Source: MB1-2 sp046566065
GTDB taxonomy: Bacteria > Actinomycetota > CADDZG01 > WHSQ01
Direction: 5' to 3'
NCBI GenBank assembly: GCA_046566065.1
Contig: JBKHXK010000001.1
Location: forward strand, 124,001-188,000
DNA: 64,000 bases
Below, one piece after another: positions 57,295 to 64,000 of the stretch. The stretch's first letter is position 1. Each line of letters starts with the position of its first letter. The position numbers and the translations under genes were made by a program. Under the pieces are notes generated by a model. That model saw nothing but the letters and a program-made list of their open reading frames with translations, was not told where the DNA came from and did not search any database.

Positions 57295-59732
57295 TGCTGG
57301 AGGCCATACGCGAGGCGCGGCCGGGCCGATTGACGGACGGCGGGGGCCCCGCGAGAGAGCGTTCGGAGGCTCTCGACGAAGCGTTGCGAGACCTGATGGG
57401 GAGTGCCTTAGGGCCCTCCCCATCGGTCGCCCTCGCCGCGGTCGGTGGATACGGGCGGGGGGAGCTGAGCCCGTTCTCGGATATCGACCTGCTGGTCCTC
57501 GCCCCCGCGGGCTCGGAGACCACGCCCGCGACCGTGCGCGGCCTGCTCTATCCGTTGTGGGACGCCGGCTTCGAGGTGGGCCACGCGGTCCGGACCCCGA
57601 AGGAGACGGTCGAACGGGCGAGCGCCGACCTCGACACCGCTACCTCGATCCTCTCGGCGCGCTGGATAGCGGGTGACCGCGATCTCTTCGACGAGTTGAT
57701 CGATCGTCGCACCCGCTGGCTCATGCGCGACGCGAAGAAGCTCGCTCGGCGCATCGTGGACTCGACGCGTCGTCGTCACGGGCGGGTCGAACGGGCGGGA
57801 TGGGTGCTCGCTCCGGACCTGAAGGAAGACGTCGGGGGGTTGCGGGACGTCCACCGGTTGCGCTGGCTCTGGGCGCTGTCGGACAGCTCCGCGACCCCGG
57901 CACCGCTCGCTCACGCCGAAAGCGTTCTGCTCGCGGCGCGCGAGGCTCTTCACGCCGAGACCGGGCGCAGGCAGGACCGCATCCGCATCGACCTGCAGAC
58001 CGCCGTGGCGCGCCGACTCGGCCTCAACGAGGAGGACGGCGCCTCCAGGTTGATGCACGAGATACACAGCAGCGCGCGCACGATCGAACACGCAGGCGCG
58101 CTGTTCGAACAGGAGCTACTGGCCCCACTGTTGGGGGGGCCGAAACGCAGCGGGTTCGCCCGGATCCTCAGCTCTTCCACGCGCGTCGACGACGGGGTCC
58201 TCCGGGTCGCCCGCGCGGCCGACACGAGCGTCGCGGCCGCGACCGAGCTGATCGCCGAGCGCGCTCACATCGATGCAGCCGTAGAGGTGCAGACCATCGC
58301 CTGGCTGACCTCGATCTTCGAGACGGCCTCGCCCGATCCGTGGGATGGAAGGACCCGAGAGGCCTTCTTCCGTCTCCTCCGCGGCCCCCACGTTGTCGAC
58401 GCGCTGGAGCTGCTCGAACACACCGGCGGTTGGCCCGCGCTGATGCCCGAATGGTCCCGGGTCCGCGCCCTCGCGCAGCACGATCCGTATCACCGCTACA
58501 CGGTCGACGGACACCTCTTCGTCGCAACGGGCGAGGTCGCTCGCGTCCTCGAGCAAGACGCGGTCGCGCGCATAGCTGCCCGGGAGGCCGGCGACCTCGA
58601 CGACCTGCGACTCGCGGCCCTCCTGCACGACGTGGGCAAGGGATCCGGCCGCGATCATTCCGAAGAAGGCGAAGAGCTTGCCCGCGCCATCTGCACGCGC
58701 ATCGGTCTGTCCGCCGAGCGGATCCAACGGGTCGCGGCCCTGGTCCGTCACCACCTCACCCTGGTCGACACCGCCACGCGCAGGAACCTCGACGACGGAG
58801 AGGTGATCTCGTCGGTCGCAGAGGCCGTCGGAGACCCCATACGCCTGCGGCTCCTCTACATCCTGTCCATAGCCGACGGTCGCGCGACCGGCCCCGACGG
58901 CTGGAGCGAGTGGAAGGGCGCGCTCCTGCGCGAGCTCTACAAGAAGACGCTCGCCGCGCTCGAGACAGGCGCGCTTCCGGTTCGCAGCGACGTTAAGGCC
59001 AAGGCCGAAGAGGTCGAGGCGTACGAGCCCAGCCTCGCGGGGCGCGCTCTCGACGTGCTCGAGACCCTCCCCCGCTCCTACCTGTCATCGACCCATCTGC
59101 CCGACATCGTGGACGACGTCAAGCTGCTGCTACAGGCCCCCGCGAGGGGTGAGCTGCGCTATCGGGTCGACGACGGCACGGAGCCCGGCGAGGCCGCGCT
59201 GACGATCTGCGTTGCCGATCGCCCCGGAGCCCTCGCACGCACGGCCGGGGTCCTGGCCATGCATCGTCTCTCGGTCCTCCGCGCCCAGGCCTTCAGCACC
59301 ACCGCGGGACTCGCCCTCGAGCGGTTCATGGTCGGGCGAACGGGTCAAGAGCGGTGGCAGGCGATCGCGGCCGACCTGGAGGCCGTGTTCTCCGGAAGAC
59401 TGGCGCTGGAAGCCCGGCTCGATCGGAAGATCCGCGACTACGGCGCGGCCCCCGCGAGCGATCCCGACGTGCGCGTGTTACAGGATGCGTCGCAACACTC
59501 CACGGTCATAGAGGTGCGCGCCTTCGATGCGATCGGTCTGCTGTACGGGATCACCGCGGCGCTGGGCGAGCTCGATCTCGACATCCATGTCGCGAAGATC
59601 GACACCTTGGGAGAACGCGTCGTCGACGTGTTCTACGTACGCACCGGTTGGGGCACGAAGCTGAACGAAGAACAGACCGACGAGGTCAAGCGTGCGATCC
59701 GACACCGGCTCCAGCGCCTCTACAACCGTTAG
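57294..59732 (+). CDS. glnD: GlnD, PII nucleotidyl-transferase/removing enzyme
   Basis: The 812-aa enzyme modifies and demodifies PII. Order: nucleotidyltransferase domain with GGYGRGELSPFSDIDL near residue 48, an HD phosphohydrolase domain with LLHDVGKGSGRDH near 442, and two C-terminal ACT domains (ALTICVADRPGALARTAGV and VIEVRAFDAIGLLYGITAAL). In actinobacteria the transferred group is AMP rather than UMP. GTG 57294 overlaps the glnK stop by one base. Its stop interlocks with the convergent amidase stop through TTAG. Confidence 0.93.
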   Translation: MLEAIREARPGRLTDGGGPARERSEALDEALRDLMGSALGPSPSVALAAVGGYGRGELSPFSDIDLLVLAPAGSETTPATVRGLLYPLWDAGFEVGHAVRTPKETVERASADLDTATSILSARWIAGDRDLFDELIDRRTRWLMRDAKKLARRIVDSTRRRHGRVERAGWVLAPDLKEDVGGLRDVHRLRWLWALSDSSATPAPLAHAESVLLAAREALHAETGRRQDRIRIDLQTAVARRLGLNEEDGASRLMHEIHSSARTIEHAGALFEQELLAPLLGGPKRSGFARILSSSTRVDDGVLRVARAADTSVAAATELIAERAHIDAAVEVQTIAWLTSIFETASPDPWDGRTREAFFRLLRGPHVVDALELLEHTGGWPALMPEWSRVRALAQHDPYHRYTVDGHLFVATGEVARVLEQDAVARIAAREAGDLDDLRLAALLHDVGKGSGRDHSEEGEELARAICTRIGLSAERIQRVAALVRHHLTLVDTATRRNLDDGEVISSVAEAVGDPIRLRLLYILSIADGRATGPDGWSEWKGALLRELYKKTLAALETGALPVRSDVKAKAEEVEAYEPSLAGRALDVLETLPRSYLSSTHLPDIVDDVKLLLQAPARGELRYRVDDGTEPGEAALTICVADRPGALARTAGVLAMHRLSVLRAQAFSTTAGLALERFMVGRTGQERWQAIAADLEAVFSGRLALEARLDRKIRDYGAAPASDPDVRVLQDASQHSTVIEVRAFDAIGLLYGITAALGELDLDIHVAKIDTLGERVVDVFYVRTGWGTKLNEEQTDEVKRAIRHRLQRLYNR

Positions 59733-60964
59733 GCGCCAGTGAGCCTCTCGACGAGACGGGCGACCGACAAAACCCGGTCGTCGTGGTTACGCGCAGCCGA
59801 GATCGTGACGTTCACGTTCCAGTCACCCGCTTCACCGCAAGGGAGCGATAGCGCTGGCACTCCACCGAGGTTCATCGGCGCGTTGTGAGAGACCTGGGCG
59901 AGCTCCGCCGACGTCCGCCCGGAGGGAAGCTCGACCGTCAGATCGTCGAGGCGCGCGGGCAGGGCCGGGATCGTGGGACTCAGCACCACGTCCACCTTCG
60001 AGAACAGGTGCTCCCACGCTTCCACGAGGGCTACCTGCGCGGCCCTCGCTTGCACGAGGTTCTCTTCCGTTATCTGAGCACCGAGTGACAACAGGTTGAG
60101 GGTCTCGGGTTGAAAGGCCTCGGGACGCCGGGCAAGATCGTCTGCGACTACCGCTGCGGTGTGGGCCAGCAACAGCATCGGCAGCACCTGACCCGCGATC
60201 TCTGCGCCCTCGAGCTCGACATCGGTGACGGAGGCGACGTGGGCCCGGAGCTCATCGATACATCCATCGACCACTCGGGCTACCTCAGGCGCGGAGGTCT
60301 CCACGAACTGTTTCCGCAAGACCCCGACCCGAAGCCGCGATACATCGACCGATGCCACCTTCGTGTCCGCCATGACCTCGAACATCGTCTGCACCAGGTC
60401 GACCGTTCGAGCCAGAGGGCCCGCATGATCGACGGGCGGACCGTCGGTCCCCTCGGCGAAGCCGTCCAGAGGGACGCGGCCCCAGGTCGGCTTGAACCCG
60501 ACCACTCCGCAGCAGGCCGCGGGAACGCGGATCGACCCGCCCGCGTCCGTCCCGACGGCCGCCTCGACGATCCCGGCCGCCACCGCGGCCCCCGAGCCAC
60601 CGCTGGAGCCCCCGGCGATCCGCTCGGGATCGCGCGGGTTCAGGATCGGTCCCGTTGCGGTGATGGTCGAGGTCGTCCCCAGACCCCACTCGTGCAGGTT
60701 GGTGTAGCCGATCACGGCCGCGCCCGCGTCCCTCAGCCTCTCCATCAAAACAGCCGTGCCGGAAACCACGGGGGCATGCGAGTTCGAGCCGCAGGTCGGG
60801 GGCCGGTCCCGGTCCACGAACATGTCCTTCACGGCGACCGGCACCCCGGCGAGGGGGCCCGTCGCCGCCACCGCCTCCCGAACGGCGTCGGGCCTCAGCT
60901 CGACGAACGCGTTGAGCCGGGTTCCGGCATCTGCCGCCGCGGCGAGGCTAGCCTGGACCTCCAT
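59729..60964 (-). CDS. Amidase signature-family enzyme
   Basis: The 411-aa product has the amidase Ser-cisSer-Lys triad region: GVPVAVKDMFVD (Lys), PERIAGGSSGGSGAAVAAG with cis-Ser, and AAVGTDAGGSIRVPAACCGVVGFKPTWG (split) with the nucleophile Ser. It is not GatA, since gatB/gatC are absent. It hydrolyses an unknown amide. I set the start at ATG 60964, with TATAAG 7 nt upstream, rather than the longer frame to 60994. The stop interlocks with glnD. Confidence 0.87.
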   Translation of the reverse strand: MEVQASLAAAADAGTRLNAFVELRPDAVREAVAATGPLAGVPVAVKDMFVDRDRPPTCGSNSHAPVVSGTAVLMERLRDAGAAVIGYTNLHEWGLGTTSTITATGPILNPRDPERIAGGSSGGSGAAVAAGIVEAAVGTDAGGSIRVPAACCGVVGFKPTWGRVPLDGFAEGTDGPPVDHAGPLARTVDLVQTMFEVMADTKVASVDVSRLRVGVLRKQFVETSAPEVARVVDGCIDELRAHVASVTDVELEGAEIAGQVLPMLLLAHTAAVVADDLARRPEAFQPETLNLLSLGAQITEENLVQARAAQVALVEAWEHLFSKVDVVLSPTIPALPARLDDLTVELPSGRTSAELAQVSHNAPMNLGGVPALSLPCGEAGDWNVNVTISAARNHDDRVLSVARLVERLTGA

Positions 60965-60971
60965 GACATCA

Positions 60972-60977
60972 CTTATA
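60972..60977 (-). promoter_or_regulatory. -10-like TATAAG for amidase gene
   Basis: On the minus strand TATAAG is seven bases before ATG 60964; a variant of the window's TAnnnT hexamer ending in G. Confidence 0.4.
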
Positions 60978-61038
60978 CGATGCAGCCGCCGCAAGCAGGG
61001 CAGACATAACCTCGGCCTGCTGGGGTAACACGCAAACC

Positions 61039-62652
61039 ATGCCCAACGCCACGAGCCGGGAGATCGCCGGCAGATATACGTTGACCGACCGCCTGGGCAA
61101 GGGCGGCATGGGGACCGTGTGGAAGGCGCATGACTCGGTCCTCAAGCGCAGCGTCGCGATCAAGGAGGTCAAGCTTCCCTCGGCCCTGTCCAGCGGCGAC
61201 AGCGACGTCGTGCGCGACAGGGTGATGCGCGAAGCACAGACCGCCGCAGGGCTGGCCCATCCGAACGCCGTCACCGTCTACGACGTCGTCCAAGAGGACG
61301 GTCACACCTTCATCGTGATGGAGCTCGTCGACGCGCCGAGCCTCGAAGAGAAGGTGAGGCGTGAGGGCCCGCTCACTCCCGAGGAAACGGCGCGGATCGG
61401 CCTCGACGTTCTCGGAGCGCTGGAGGCCGCTCATCAGCAGGGCATCATCCACCGCGACGTCAAGCCCGCGAACGTGATGTGCTCCCCGGGGGGCCGGGCG
61501 AAGCTCGCGGACTTCGGCATCGCCGCGGTCAAGGGCGATCCGAAGCTGACCGCGACCGGCCTCGTGCTCGGCTCTCCCTCCTACATGGCGCCCGAGCAAG
61601 CGAGCAAGGACGACGCGGGGCCGGGGTCCGACCTGTGGGCCCTGGGTGCGACGCTGTACTTCGCGGTCGAAGGCGAGGCTCCGTTCGACCGCGGCCAGGC
61701 GATACCGACGTTGACCGCGGTCGTCCATGACGAACCGCGCGCGATGACGAGGGCCGGGACGCTCGCACCCGTCATAACGGCGTTGCTCGCGAAGGAACCT
61801 GACGAACGTCCCGATGCGGCCACCTTGAGAGAGATGCTCGGCAACGTCGCCTCCGGCTCCGATACGCACGCCGCGACCGCGGTCGCGGCAGCAGGAACCG
61901 CAACGAAGCTCGAGACCAAGCCGGTCTCTCAGATGACGGGCGTCGAAGCGCGACGAGCGGCGCGCGATGCGGGCCGCGTCCATTCCCGTCCGAATCTCGA
62001 TACCCGGTCCGAGCGCGACTCCAGACCGTGGCTGTGGTGGCTCGGCGGGCTGGTGATCCTCGCCCTGCTCGCCGCGTTCATCCTCCCGAGGCTCGGCGGA
62101 GACGAGACGGGCTCCGAGGGCCGTCGGCGGGGTCAGAAGCAAGGGGCCGCAGCCGACAACCAGAGCGCGGAGGACGGAGACACTGCACCGGCAGAGGACG
62201 CCGAGGAGCCCGCGGTCCCCGAGGACTGGAACACCTATACGGACGAGGCCACGGGCTACACGATCTCCTATCCCGCCGACTGGGATGTGGCTCCGATCGA
62301 CACCCGCACTGACTTCGTGGAGCCGGGCACCGGCACCTACCTCCGCATCGACTACACGGACGAGCCGGGGCCCGATGCGATGGCTCAGATCGAGGAGTCG
62401 GGAGAGCCCGGTTTCGCCTCCAGCCACGGGGACTACGAGCGGGTGCAGTTGACCCCGACCACGTTCGCCGGCACCGACAACGCGGCCCTCTGGGAGTACA
62501 CGTACGAGGGCCAGCACGCCTACAACCTCCAGTTCGTGACGGCCGACGGCGAGTGGGGCTTCGCCCTCAACTTCCAGACGGCCGAGGAGAACTGGGAGTC
62601 CTCCCAGGGGATCTGGGAGCAACTCAAAGCGAGCTTCCAACTCCCCGAGTAG
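61039..62652 (+). CDS. Transmembrane Ser/Thr protein kinase
   Basis: The 537-aa kinase of the PknB class has GKGGMGTVWKAHD, VAIKEVK with catalytic Lys, IIHRDVKPANVM, ADFGIA and GSPSYMAPEQA, ending about residue 270. A juxtamembrane linker, one transmembrane helix near 330-352 (WLGGLVILALLAAFIL) and an acidic linker lead to an extracytoplasmic domain from about 396 (WNTYTDEATGYTISYPADWD) resembling PsbP/DcrB-like folds rather than PASTA repeats. It should sense an envelope or lipid signal. It diverges from the amidase gene. ATG 61039 has no strong ribosome-binding site. Confidence 0.9.
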   Translation: MPNATSREIAGRYTLTDRLGKGGMGTVWKAHDSVLKRSVAIKEVKLPSALSSGDSDVVRDRVMREAQTAAGLAHPNAVTVYDVVQEDGHTFIVMELVDAPSLEEKVRREGPLTPEETARIGLDVLGALEAAHQQGIIHRDVKPANVMCSPGGRAKLADFGIAAVKGDPKLTATGLVLGSPSYMAPEQASKDDAGPGSDLWALGATLYFAVEGEAPFDRGQAIPTLTAVVHDEPRAMTRAGTLAPVITALLAKEPDERPDAATLREMLGNVASGSDTHAATAVAAAGTATKLETKPVSQMTGVEARRAARDAGRVHSRPNLDTRSERDSRPWLWWLGGLVILALLAAFILPRLGGDETGSEGRRRGQKQGAAADNQSAEDGDTAPAEDAEEPAVPEDWNTYTDEATGYTISYPADWDVAPIDTRTDFVEPGTGTYLRIDYTDEPGPDAMAQIEESGEPGFASSHGDYERVQLTPTTFAGTDNAALWEYTYEGQHAYNLQFVTADGEWGFALNFQTAEENWESSQGIWEQLKASFQLPE

Positions 62653-62750
62653 CCGCCACTGCGGGTCCGACCGGGGGAGGGCTAGTCATAAATGACCCCG
62701 GAACCGCTCAAGGGATGAGCACCTCCAGCCGATACCTAGAGAGCAAGTAG

Positions 62751-62845
62751 GTCCCAACGAAACGGCAAACCCGCAGCAATGCGGGGGCGCAAAGCCAGGG
62801 GCCCTTCCTGGGAGGGAAGGGCGGCCCAGCTACCGAACTGGGAGG
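62751..62845 (+). promoter_or_regulatory. c-di-GMP-I (GEMM) riboswitch with SD in P1
   Basis: The core matches GEMM-I: GGCAAACC, a hairpin CCCGCA/TGCGGG closed by a GCAA tetraloop, GGCGCAAAGCC with downstream GGCC, a second hairpin (CCCTTCC/GGGAAGGG) and CAGCTACCGAA. P1 is TCCCA (62752-62756) with TGGGA (62839-62843), and the Shine-Dalgarno GGGAGG (62840-62845) is inside P1. Ligand binding should therefore block translation of the CAP-domain gene starting at 62852. Confidence 0.85.
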
Positions 62846-62851
62846 TTCGTC

Positions 62852-63325
62852 GTGTCAGGTTCCAAGCGGTACATCACCGCAGCTCTCGCAAGCATCTTGC
62901 TGATGAGCCTCGTCCCCACCCCCTCCGCATCGGCCGCGTGTTATTCGCCGACCCGTCCGGAGAAGCGCTTCGCCCAGCTGATCAACGGCGCCCGCTCCGC
63001 TACCAACCTGCAGCTCGACCCCGAGCTCTCCAAGGCCGCCAAGGTTCACACCAAAGAGATGGTCCGTGCCAACAGCCTGCACCACACGCCCTCGGATGTG
63101 CTCCGCCGGCGGGTCACCAACTGGGTGGAGCTGGGCGAGAACGTCGGCGTCGGGAGCACGGTCACCTCGCTGCACTCGGCCTTCATGAACTCCCCCGCCC
63201 ACCGAGACAACATCGTGCGATCCAGCTATCGCTACGTCGGAGTCGGCGTCGTGAAGGACGACGGCCGCATGTGGGTCACGGTCATCTTCGAAGCCCGAAG
63301 CAACCCTGGAAGCCCTCTCTGCTAG
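62852..63325 (+). CDS. Secreted CAP-domain protein, riboswitch-controlled
   Basis: The 157-aa product has a signal peptide (ITAALASILLMSLVPTPSASA) and a compact CAP/SCP domain: FAQLINGARSATNLQLDPEL, AKVHTKEMVRANSLHHT, LGENVGVG, AHRDNI and VTVIFEAR. Bacterial CAP proteins are extracellular with roles in binding or cleaving lipids or wall components, mostly unknown. GTG 62852 lies six bases after GGGAGG, which is part of the c-di-GMP riboswitch. A paralogue follows at 63491. Terminator at 63375. Confidence 0.9.
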   Translation: MSGSKRYITAALASILLMSLVPTPSASAACYSPTRPEKRFAQLINGARSATNLQLDPELSKAAKVHTKEMVRANSLHHTPSDVLRRRVTNWVELGENVGVGSTVTSLHSAFMNSPAHRDNIVRSSYRYVGVGVVKDDGRMWVTVIFEARSNPGSPLC

Positions 63326-63374
63326 CTCTCGCTCCGTAAGTCCCCTTCTCCCTGTCTCCCAGCAGGGCCAGAGA

Positions 63375-63414
63375 AGCGAAAGGCCCCCGACCTCCCAGCG
63401 GGGGTCTTTCGCTT
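63375..63414 (+). terminator. Strong terminator after the first CAP gene
   Basis: AGCGAAAGGCCCCCG (63375-63389) and CGGGGGTCTTTCGCTTT (63399-63415) form a long stem around a 9-nt loop, followed by TTTCC. It separates the two CAP genes into distinct transcripts. Confidence 0.75.
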
Positions 63415-63490
63415 TCCAGAGCCGTGGATGGCATAGCTCGACGGTGCTACCTACCGCGTAGGCATAAAAGCGAGTTACGTAGTTCTCCCG

Positions 63491-64000
63491 ATGAGGCAGA
63501 TCCGGCCGGCCGCCGACAAAACACCCATGCGCCGGAAGATCTCGCTCCTCCTAGCACTCGCACTCCTCGCCCTGGCCCTGCCGATGGCAACGGGAGCCGA
63601 CGCGAGCTCCGGGTGCTGGAGCTACCGCCTCAAGGAGAGGCGCTTCGCGGCCAAGATCAACAAGGCCCGTACGTCTCGCGGCCTCGGTTCGGTGAAGCTC
63701 GATGCCGAGCTCTCCCGCGTCGCCCGCCTCCACACCAACGAGATGGTGAAGGCCGAGCGCCTGCACCACACGTCGATGACCACGCTCGGGCGCAGGGTCA
63801 CCAACTGGGTCACCCTGGGCGAGAACGTGGGCGTCGGTCAGACGGTCACCACGCTCCACTCGGCTTTCATGGATTCTCCGGCCCACCGAGACAACGTGCT
63901 GTTCAACACCTACAACCACGTCGGGGTCGGCACGAAGCAGGTCGGCGACCGACTCTGGGTCACTGTGATCTTCGAAGCCCACACCAACCCCGGCACGATC
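63491..64000 (+). CDS. Second secreted CAP-domain protein, 3' end beyond window
   Basis: The frame runs to the window edge without a stop. A signal peptide (KISLLLALALLALALPMATG) is followed by a CAP domain: FAAKINKARTSRGLGSVKLD, ARLHTNEMVKAERLHHT, LGENVGVG, AHRDNV and VTVIFEAH. It is a clear paralogue of the upstream CAP gene by tandem duplication. Start could be ATG 63491 or the in-frame ATG 63527, neither with a clear ribosome-binding site. No c-di-GMP riboswitch core is present upstream, so regulation differs. Confidence 0.85.
   Translation, partial: MRQIRPAADKTPMRRKISLLLALALLALALPMATGADASSGCWSYRLKERRFAAKINKARTSRGLGSVKLDAELSRVARLHTNEMVKAERLHHTSMTTLGRRVTNWVTLGENVGVGQTVTTLHSAFMDSPAHRDNVLFNTYNHVGVGTKQVGDRLWVTVIFEAHTNPGTI

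Noticed and set aside
62751..62845. ydaO/c-di-AMP riboswitch, which often controls actinobacterial wall genes
   Set aside because: The conserved ydaO blocks are absent; GGCAAACC, GCAAAGCC and the GCAA tetraloop fit GEMM-I.
1..64000. CRISPR arrays, rRNA genes, insertion sequences, prophage
   Set aside because: No regularly spaced repeats, no rRNA sequence and no transposase, integrase or phage structural proteins were seen.

Overview
The window is chromosomal DNA from a high-G+C bacterium, most likely an actinomycetote outside the best-studied orders. Lineage signs are ClpS followed by a DUF2017 protein, an amtB-glnK-glnD operon behind a four-half-site GlnR-type operator, a GlpR-like membrane protein near galU, a class-E-like sortase with an LPQTG substrate, and many genes with a TAnnnT hexamer 6-9 nt before the start codon, as expected for leaderless transcripts. 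I found no rRNA, CRISPR array, transposase, phage or plasmid genes. Most of the window is housekeeping and cell-envelope content. The two end genes (1-206 and 63491-64000) are cut by the window edge.

Layout. 1-3.7 kb: secreted and membrane proteins (two-domain cupredoxin, translin-family protein, GlpR-like protein). 3.8-11 kb: pepA, small proteins, moaC-galU, a HAMP-GAF-GGDEF diguanylate cyclase, an FmdB-type zinc ribbon and methylthioadenosine phosphorylase. 11-22.8 kb: a predicted propeller protein, uppP, the tldD-pmbA protease pair, an SDR, a secreted GH25 lysozyme, an ABC exporter and a large secreted protein of unknown function. 22.8-35.7 kb: a phospholipase D-like enzyme, O-methyltransferase, inositol-phosphatase-like enzyme, CoA-disulfide-reductase-like flavoprotein, sulfatase, tRNA-Arg(CCT), CopZ-like chaperone, 6-phosphogluconate dehydrogenase-clpS-DUF2017-bcp, endonuclease IV, CBS protein and gamma-glutamyltransferase. 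35.7-44.8 kb: ychF, a KhtT/KhtU-type potassium/proton antiporter pair, two SDRs, arginase, TerC, DMT exporter, aldo-keto reductase. 44.9-55.4 kb: an apparently circularly permuted phosphatase, patatin plus acyl-CoA synthetase, an LPQTG protein-sortase-FnIII protein operon, and hydrolase-zwf-pgl. 55.5-64 kb: amtB-glnK-glnD, an amidase, a transmembrane Ser/Thr kinase and two CAP-domain secreted proteins.

How parts work together. The diguanylate cyclase makes c-di-GMP; a GEMM-I c-di-GMP riboswitch precedes the first CAP-domain gene, and its closing helix contains the Shine-Dalgarno sequence, so it reads as a translational OFF switch. The amtB-glnK-glnD operon is an ammonium uptake and sensing unit under a near-ideal GlnR operator. 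zwf and pgl supply the oxidative pentose-phosphate pathway, with a 6-phosphogluconate dehydrogenase elsewhere in the window.

Most notable points: the SD-sequestering c-di-GMP riboswitch, the GlnR operator, the permuted phosphatase, a sortase operon whose second product may carry a degenerate sorting signal, a bacterial translin, two families of short palindromic elements lying just after stop codons, and a pair of divergent leaderless genes whose -10 hexamers share two bases.
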